NCBI RefSeq assembly: GCF_026151205.1
Contig: NC_087076.1
Span: forward strand, 22,314,828-22,378,827
DNA: 64,000 nucleotides
Origin: Bolinopsis microptera
Taxonomy: Eukaryota; Ctenophora; Tentaculata; Lobata; Bolinopsidae
Direction of reading: 5' to 3'
Shown: piece by piece, positions 55,861-64,000 of the stretch
Position numbering within the stretch: the first letter of the stretch is position 1
Layout of the letters: each line of letters starts with the position of its first letter
Notes under the pieces: model-generated
The model's input: the letters and a program-made list of their open reading frames with translations, nothing else
The model's database searches: none
Told to the model about the DNA's origin: nothing
Program-made: the position numbers and the translations under genes

Positions 55861-58787
55861 ACAAGGAATTTCTGTGAATGAAAGAAGCTATATAATCTGT
55901 TGAAATATACATTTTATCAAATATTTTACCAAAGAATGCAAGTGTCGACCCTGTTCTTGGGGTTAAATTAAATAACAAATAATACTCAACTTATTATAAA
56001 TACAAATTAATGAATAAAGAGGTTTATACAAAAAAATGGTGTTTCAAATGTAACCTTGTTTTACTCTATGTAAACTCACCCCTCACATAGTGAATGAGTG
56101 AATTAAAAAGGTGATTGTGTATGACTCCAGTGTACTCACAAACACAATCACTAGCTCTAACTAATACACAAATCAATACTAAACTAAATAATGTCTTTTT
56201 AATACTATTAGATTAAACAACTATTAAAATTTAAAATACTACTCTATGATGATGTTCTTCTTTACTATAATGAGGGGACTTCTGAAATGATGAGGACTTC
56301 AACTAAACTGGAACTGATAACTATAAAGAAAAAACACTGGGGTAAAACTACCGTGAGTAAAGTGAAAGGTAATCCTCGTGAAACTATAAAAATGAAGTGA
56401 AAGAGGAAGCGGGAACATCCTAGACAAAACTACTAAACATAACTATAAACCTACATACTCACACTTTCCACGGCACGAACACAGATAGAATCTGTCCGAC
56501 AGTAATCTGTGGGAATCTAAACAAAACAACGTCACTTCCCTCTCCCTTCTGCTACTCATAGAGTCGGGAGTCGAACCAAATAAACGTCACTCCTCTCCCT
56601 TCTGCTTCGCTAGAGTCTGAGTCCAACGAAACAAGGACCCTCCTCTCTCTACTGTTACATCAACTAGAGTCTTGAGTCGAGAGCCTTGTCTGCCTTCAGG
56701 AGTCCCTTTACCCAACACAGTATATACATCACTGGAACTAACCCAATGCTAAAGTGAGATAGCAGGGTTAGTAATATGAAGTACAAAAACAACTACCAAA
56801 TAGAATTAAGATTCTAAACATTTCCCCCTACTTTAAAAAAGAAAAATTACTTACTAATAATTTAAAAAAACTCATGACTTTTTACAATCTTAAAGTCATA
56901 GCTCCTATACTTTCCTTCTTGTTAAAAAATAGATATCCACTATCCCAGTTAAAATTAGGAGATAAACTCTAAAAAATGTTAAGTAAAAATATCTAGTACC
57001 GCGGCATACGCTGCACAAAAACCGTGTCGTGTGCGCTAAAAAATACATTCTATTGAAGTTTTGAGAAAATTGCGCGGCTCAATCCGAAATATTTTTTCTA
57101 ATTTCATAATAACGTGTCATGTCCACTGTCATAAAGCGTAACTAAAGAAAGCAGTGTAACGATTATATCCATATTCGGCGAGTTCACGGTGGTACAAGTG
57201 GATTAAATCTCTGTTAACGCGGGAAAAACATCCGCTGTAAAACATGGCTCGTGGCTAAAAAGAATGACTGCCTTCCTTTCCACGCTGAGCGTGAGATCTG
57301 AGAGATATAATTACTTGTACAAAACGTCCGATAGAATTAATACAGTCTAACTATTAGCTAATATAACTTTCAAAGATTCTTAATACGAAAATCTCTTTTT
57401 CTATAACGGAATTGAAACATCGTTTCTAAGACTGACATGTTGCACAAAAAAATAAAACCCGTCCATCACTTTAAACAAGGTGTGTATCTTAGAGATTTCT
57501 GTATTGAGTTATCGTAATGACAGAAAACTGCGTACTAAAACTAAATATTAGGGAGCCTATTCAAGCTTTAAAAACACAACCTCTAAGAGTCAATAATTAG
57601 TCACTAACAATCATTTGACACACACCACTGTACTTAAACATTCTAAAAAAACGAACAATACTGTCGTTTAAAAAACAGTTCAAAACTGAGTCCCTAAAGT
57701 CACGGGAATCAGTGAAGAAAAAAAAACCCCAAAAAGATGAAATAGCAATGTTTGATCGAAACGACAGCATTCTATAAAACCAAAAACACACAAAGCTGAG
57801 CAACCTGCTCCCTAGCTCATCCCAACAGAAAATACCCAAACTCCCCTGTTAACAACTTCCTACGAGAATATGCAAGTTTAAAAGTAATTATCAGGTAAAT
57901 ACTTTCAATTCTTTTGAGAAGAAAGGATTCGTCTTTCTGAAAGAAAGTTTGAACCTGAAATGTTAGACTTTTTAGGAAGTAGGAATCTGAAATATTCTGT
58001 TAGCGGTAATTTTATTACACATGTCACGTAACACAATGTACTTTAAATGTTACTATTTGGAATTCCTTATTATCTCATACAACACCATTTTATAGAAAAT
58101 TTAGCAAATCAACTGACAAATTGTGACCCGTGTGCGCTACAACACAAAAAGAAAAGGAGCGTAAAGCTTCCTGGTACAACACAACCCAAACGTCCAGATT
58201 CGCTAACTAATCTAAGTTTTCTTCACCCAAAATTGTTGAAAATTTAGCAAATACACCAAAAGTTTCATACCAGAATAAGAGAAAAGAAAAGAAAGGATAG
58301 AAATGGTTCCTAAAAATGGGATCACCTACTTTTCATCCAAACATTCCCAACTTACTACTTCTCCAGTAAAAAATATGAACAACGACAAAAATTGTCCAAA
58401 ATTATCCTTTTCCCGAAACTATCTGTTCGAGAACTTCTCTGAACATAAAAACACAAAATTAATGAAACGTGTAAAAAGAGTTACAAATGTTTTTCAAAGA
58501 TTGTTAAATACCAACACCTCGTGCATGTTAAAAGAAGTCTCTGAAAGGTTAAAAATGTAACAATGACACCGTTACAAAGTTGGTAATTCTAACAATAACA
58601 ATATATACACACACAATATAAAGTTAAATTTTATTACATATAATTACGTTTAAAAAAGTTATTGTTTAACCAAATTGACATTCAAACAACAAATAATCCA
58701 GCAAAAATATTCAATCTCTTTTCTACAACATTAAGTTCCAAACAGTTATAACTCTCTCTGACATATCACAGTATCCTGATCTATGAA
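55861..58787. other. Unassigned stretch, possibly LTR-element remains
   Basis: No gene is supported. Short open stretches on the plus strand (58047-58247 with NCDPCALQHKKK; 58303-58560) and minus strand (57597-57839) have biased codon content and could be pieces of an LTR retroelement, given the fragment at 58788. There are no LTR pairs and no protease or RT motifs that I could see. Confidence 0.35.
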
Positions 58788-59001
58788 TTAAGCGAGCTTG
58801 GCTGAAAACTGCACCTCTCTTCGAGAGACATCCATGAACAATCTTAACCAGCTCTGCACTTGTACAGATTTATCCAACTCAACTGATACGGGTTCACCGT
58901 TTGACTCGTCCAGAGTCGACATTGTAAAAGATTTTTGTTCATTCCTGTAGGTTTCCCCGGCTCTACCTATCACCAAGGCATTATTCCAATCATCACTCTG
59001 C
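58788..59001 (-). mobile_element. Retroelement polyprotein fragment (C-terminal region)
   Basis: The frame reads SDDWNNALVIGRAGETYRN, then VSVELDKSVQVQSWLRL, and stops at 58788-58790. The pattern W..A.V..RAGK....N..N recurs in retroelement polyproteins of aquatic invertebrates. The fragment ends exactly where the segmental duplication begins, so the duplicated segment was joined to, or inserted next to, this element. Confidence 0.4.
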
Positions 59002-59399
59002 CTGTATCTTTCAAACCACGTGATACAGCCTCTATTGCTTACTGTGGTACTTTAGGTACGTGGTTATTGATATAGAGATACAACATAATATTGTCACAGT
59101 AATGATTGATATTATATAAATTATATATAAGTAATAAGTAATATATAAGTAATATAGTACTGATTACTGATTACTGTAGTAATATCGTCAATTATACCAC
59201 GGGGGATAAGGCAGGGTAAAGGTAAACCCAGGTATTAGGTAAATAGCAAGCTATTAAATAAAGCCTTACTGAAAACATCTTAACCCAGATATCAAATCGT
59301 CTCCAGGTCCTGCAAAACCCAATAATTTTATATTACAAGTATTGGAATTGAGTATTCAATTTGTAGAACGTTTGAATTATAATCAAAAATCTAACTTAC

Positions 59400-60750
<1,351 letters not shown>

Positions 60751-60809
60751 CTAACTTCAATGCACAAGGTTCATATGGGAGTAGCACCATCAAGTATCGG
60801 TAATATATT

Positions 60810-61103
60810 TGAAAAGGCACCACTTAGACAAACAGAAAGGAGAAATCTATAGTATTTTATAATTCAGTTCAACAGATTACGTATCGCCGATTATAGCATC
60901 TCTAACGTAGGACTATGATTATATAAAAACATGGTAAATTAAATAAATAAATCCTTCCCTTTAACGCACTTAAGTTACAAGATAAGTTCATCAATTCATT
61001 TAAGGACAACATTGTACATTATTTACTTGATAAACAAAACCTTGACGTAAAAAACTTTTCATGGACTGACAAGAACTTTGTTCTTTACAACTTAAACAAA
61101 ATA
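60810..61103. other. Unassigned DNA with an open stretch
   Basis: A plus-strand frame is open across about 60950-61100 (QDKFINSFKDNIVHYLLD, NFSWTDKNFVLYNLNK) up to the mariner-type insertion. It has no start and no recognised family. It might be a fragment of a mobile-element protein. Confidence 0.25.
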
Positions 61104-62019
61104 CAGGGTGTCCCAAAAAACACTACCAAGTGAGAAATCCTCCTAATTTCCTCAATTTTCCTTTAATGGTACTCATGTCTTAGTATGTTTACCTAAAAAA
61201 GGTTGGGAGATTTGTTTGTGACTTCTGAAAACTTAAGCAAACTATTTTAAGTCCTCATTTCAAAAATGACAAAAATTGTCCGGAAAAGTCCTCAAATTAT
61301 TGGCTCGTCCACCATTCGGAGCGCTGAGCCAAGAGGAAAAAAAACTTTTGTCATGAATTCGATTGCAAACTGTTCCTTTTTGTCTCATCTAACTCCCAAA
61401 CACCACAGTTACTGCTAAAAGTCCCAAGAGGTGCTCACAAATGGTCATTTCCCAGCTGGCCTGAAACCCAAAAATTGACGATAGGCCGAATTTGCATAAA
61501 TTATGCAATTTTTTATGCGAAAGTCGCTAATTTTCTAGCTTTAATGGTCGCATATGTTTCTTGGTAAGTGTACTGACAGATCAAGGTAGCCAAAAATTTA
61601 AAATAGTATGAAAATAGGGCAAAATTACGCAGTTAAAGGTAAAAAAAGGGTGTGGCCCGAAAATGCTCCCAAAACATGCTGGACCATATCAAAAACCTCC
61701 ATTTCAGTTCTCATTGTGAAGAATACTTTCCATTGTGTCTGTATATGCCTGGTTTACAACTTGGGGCAGTCAAAACGTTTCAAAACTAGGATTCCATCAT
61801 GGACGAAAACTATCACCCATTCTGGGATCACACCAAGATTTCTTAGCATATCTTTAACATCGAAAAAATGTTGCCCATCAAGTTTATATGAGACTCCCAA
61901 TGGTCCTAAAAAAGTCTCCTAACCCTCTAGAAAATCGTACTAAGAGATCAAAACCAATGAGTTCAAACTGAGAAAATTAGGAGGGTTTCTTATTGGGTAG
62001 TATTTTTTGGGACACCCTG
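61104..62019. mobile_element. Tc1/mariner-type non-autonomous element, 916 bp
   Basis: Ends CAGGGTGTCCCAAAAAACAC and its inverse (GGTAGTATTTTTTGGGACACCCTG) are flanked by TA (61102-61103, 62020-62021). Further inward, subterminal repeats cctcctaatttcctcaatttt and aaaattaggagg also pair. CAGGGTGTCCCA is a typical mariner-family end. Internal ORFs (for example 61608-61922) do not show a DDE transposase pattern I can recognise. Confidence 0.85.
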
Positions 62020-62021
62020 TA

Positions 62022-62934
62022 TAACAGCTGTAAGAATCCTAAACGTTAGTGCAGTCAAATAAAAGAACTGTGATAATGTATTTAACAGTCAGTCACTGCA
62101 ATTTTTTCAACTTTCAATGCCACACCTAGGCTTATCTACACTGTACACATTTTTTACGAAATTCTTTGCGCATTGCGTGATAACAAAAATACTCAGATTT
62201 CTACTCAATAAAACAAGAAATTCAATGAAACAAGAAATTCAATGATTAAATTTTAGCACATTTTTACAGAATAAAAAGATGTAAAACAATTCATAAAATA
62301 TAATGTCCATTTGGTGTATGACTTTTTGTCCTTGACTGCTAGTTTGGTTTTGGAAGGACAGGTAACTAACGGGGCAAGGAATGCGCATGCCTGGAAGCTT
62401 TTGCACACACGGAAATGCTAGTTTAGTTAAGTTTTTAGAGACAAGGCTCATATTAGGACTAGAAGAAAAATTGTTAGCAGACATAGGGGTTCTGTTTATA
62501 GTTGTTACTATAGGTTGCAGTCTTGTTGTGACAAAAAGTCTACACTAAAACAGGCTTTAGTTTATATTGTGTGGTTCAAGGATATAAACATATAAGATGC
62601 AGCTTCAAGGTGGATAACATTTTTTTTTTTTAATTTGATTAATATAATTTATAGGTTATTAATTCTTTAGTGTAGATTATTTCTATTTTTGCCATAATTT
62701 TTTCGATATTGTCGAATTATAATATGATAAAATTGATATAATAAATGTTCGTAATATTTTTTATTGAGGCACATGCCACCTCATCGCAGGTTTACTACTA
62801 CTGTAGTTTTTTACTACTACTATAGTCAGTTTTAAACTAATTACAACACTACAAATCTATTACGTTTATTGAGGTATGACCAAAGTAATACGAATGTAAC
62901 GTTATTGGAATGGAACAAATCTCACATGTGGACT
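62022..62934. other. Gene-less stretch
   Basis: AT-rich DNA with a 'caagaaattcaatgaaa' duplication (62213-62242) and a 'tttactacta' duplication (62788-62823). Nothing coding supported. Confidence 0.45.
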
Positions 62935-63240
62935 CTTCAATTCCCTTCAATTGAAATCATCAACTCAAATGAAATCATCAACTCAATTCAAATCATCAAC
63001 TCAATATCATGGACGATTCAATAGAAACATTTTTTGGGAAACTATTGTCGGAATGTGATCAAAAATACTGCACTCAAATCTCATGTCAAGTTTCTCGAGC
63101 GGAAAGTGACCATCTTAGAAGACATTGTTCAAACTTCTCAGGCTATAGCAGAGTTTTCAAGAAAACAACAATTTTATTTAGTATCAATTAAAGCAGACAA
63201 GAATATATTTCATATATATAACTAGCACGAAGTAAAGTAA
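62935..63240 (+). mobile_element. Dispersed repeat with coiled-coil ORF remnant, copy 2 (uninterrupted)
   Basis: Same text as 27125-27386 plus 28164-28190 without the mariner-type insert. Conceptual product MDDSIETFFGKLLSECDQK, then one frame on LERKVTILEDIVQTSQ...FSRKQQFYLVSIKADK. It carries a third copy of the 'aaatcatcaactcaa' motif. Confidence 0.55.
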
Positions 63241-63469
63241 TGTCTACAAAGTATCATCACACTACATGGAAAAATAACTATTTCTCCATCAAATTTAAAG
63301 GTAATAATTTATCAAATATTTATCAAATATAAAAAAAATAATTTATCAAATATTAATCATGAATAAAAACAACATTACAAAATTTAATTTATTCATACTT
63401 CCCAGTGGAGTAAAGATTTATAAAACGTTTCTTTGCTACATAAGGATGGAACCACAGATAATCATTGTG

Positions 63470-64000
63470 TTTTTCCTTATTACTGATATAACTGGTATAA
63501 CTTATGTCCTCACTCAAAAACCATGAGATACCTCTCCAAAACAGATAGCAAAGCCAACCCCCAGCATACTCTCAGGTACATCTCACAAGACCACTATGAA
63601 AGTAAAGAATATTCAAACAATATACACATAATATAGCAATGGCCAATTGGCTGACTATAAGGTCATGGCCTGAACAAACAATTTTTTTAAAATAGTCAAG
63701 TGATGCTAAAGCAGAGCACAAATGTGTAATAAGTTAATAGATTAAAAAACTGATTCATGTGATGCATTCGCAGAGCACAGATAAAAATACTGATTCAATG
63801 ATTAAAATTATAGCTGTGAGTGTCAATAAATTACTGTGTCGTAAAAAAGACCACTATGAAAGATTCCACCTTAAGTTTATCAAGTGGTCCTTGTCTGTCC
63901 ATTCAAAAGCATCAAATATAGGCTGCTGGGGCGAAAATGGGCGCCACCCCCTCTTCTTTGAAGCCTGCAAACTTGCAATAGATTTCTATAGTCGTCTTGA
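63470..64000 (+). mobile_element. LINE ORF2 C-terminal fragment, interrupted and running off the window
   Basis: LKNHEIPLQNR..QSQPP (63515-63560), then after an insertion TTMKDSTLSLSS-frame and HLKFIKW, NIGCWGE, FFEACKLAIDFYSRL (63860-64000). Related to the copy at 51780-52110. The split is explained by the 244-bp insertion at 63603. Confidence 0.6.
63603..63846. mobile_element. 244-bp insertion with 16-bp target-site duplication (SINE-like)
   Basis: The string aagaccactatgaaag occurs at 63587-63602 and 63847-63862, flanking unrelated AT-rich DNA ending in aaaaa. The paralogous copy at about 51950-51970 has the site once, uninterrupted. Long duplication and A-rich end suggest LINE-mediated insertion. 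No tRNA boxes were seen in the insert. Confidence 0.7.

Noticed and set aside
58047-58560. Possible LTR integrase zinc region (NCDPCALQHKKK)
   Set aside because: Only a C-x2-C with no HH partner in frame and no catalytic motif; too weak to call.

Overview
The window is AT-rich, intron-rich animal nuclear DNA with short introns, metazoan-type proteins, LINE, Penelope-like and DNA transposon relics, and many tandem repeats. It looks like an invertebrate. A non-bilaterian such as a cnidarian is my guess, but the phylum cannot be fixed from the sequence. No prokaryotic features were seen.

Layout. 1-8 kb (+): three tandem copies of a multipass membrane protein gene resembling the UNC-93/MFSD11 branch of the MFS, preceded by about 28 copies of a 48-bp minisatellite that holds a 233-bp foldback element. 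8.2-23.5 kb (-): a complete 10-exon RUVBL1 (Pontin) gene, 456 codons. Its 8.4-kb intron 3 holds, on the opposite strand, a cluster of small secreted-protein genes, each a signal-peptide exon plus a phase 1-1 domain exon. Its intron 1 holds about 3.2 kb of a G-rich minisatellite. 23.6-34 kb: a LINE split by a hAT-like element, a tRNA-derived segment and several non-autonomous DNA transposons with readable target-site duplications. 34.8-40.1 kb (+): the first five coding exons of a MAPKAPK2/3-type kinase. Its intron 4 holds an intronless antisense Cu/Zn superoxide dismutase gene and a 1.5-kb tandem array. 40.4-42.3 kb (-): a reverse transcriptase ORF of a Penelope-like type. 43.2-49 kb: 11-bp and 17-bp arrays and a 1.3-kb tandem repeat. 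49-64 kb: mostly gene-poor DNA with degenerate LINEs and LTR-like remnants, and a second, 5'-only copy of RUVBL1 (exons 1-3) produced by segmental duplication.

The most unusual pattern is that four separate minisatellites (48, 55, about 53 and about 95 bp) each sit across a splice junction of a host gene and repeat the splice site plus the first or last exon bases. This creates long runs of copied splice sites next to the true one. Three are at 3' splice sites (UNC-93-like, RUVBL1, MAPKAPK) and one is at a 5' splice site (secreted family, copy A). I know of no named system like this. Whether the copied sites affect splicing is inference.

Two nested antisense arrangements also stand out: the secreted-module cluster inside RUVBL1 and the superoxide dismutase inside the kinase gene. 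Exon coordinates were read by eye from splice consensus and frame continuity, so individual boundaries may be off by a few bases except where phase arithmetic closes exactly (RUVBL1, kinase).
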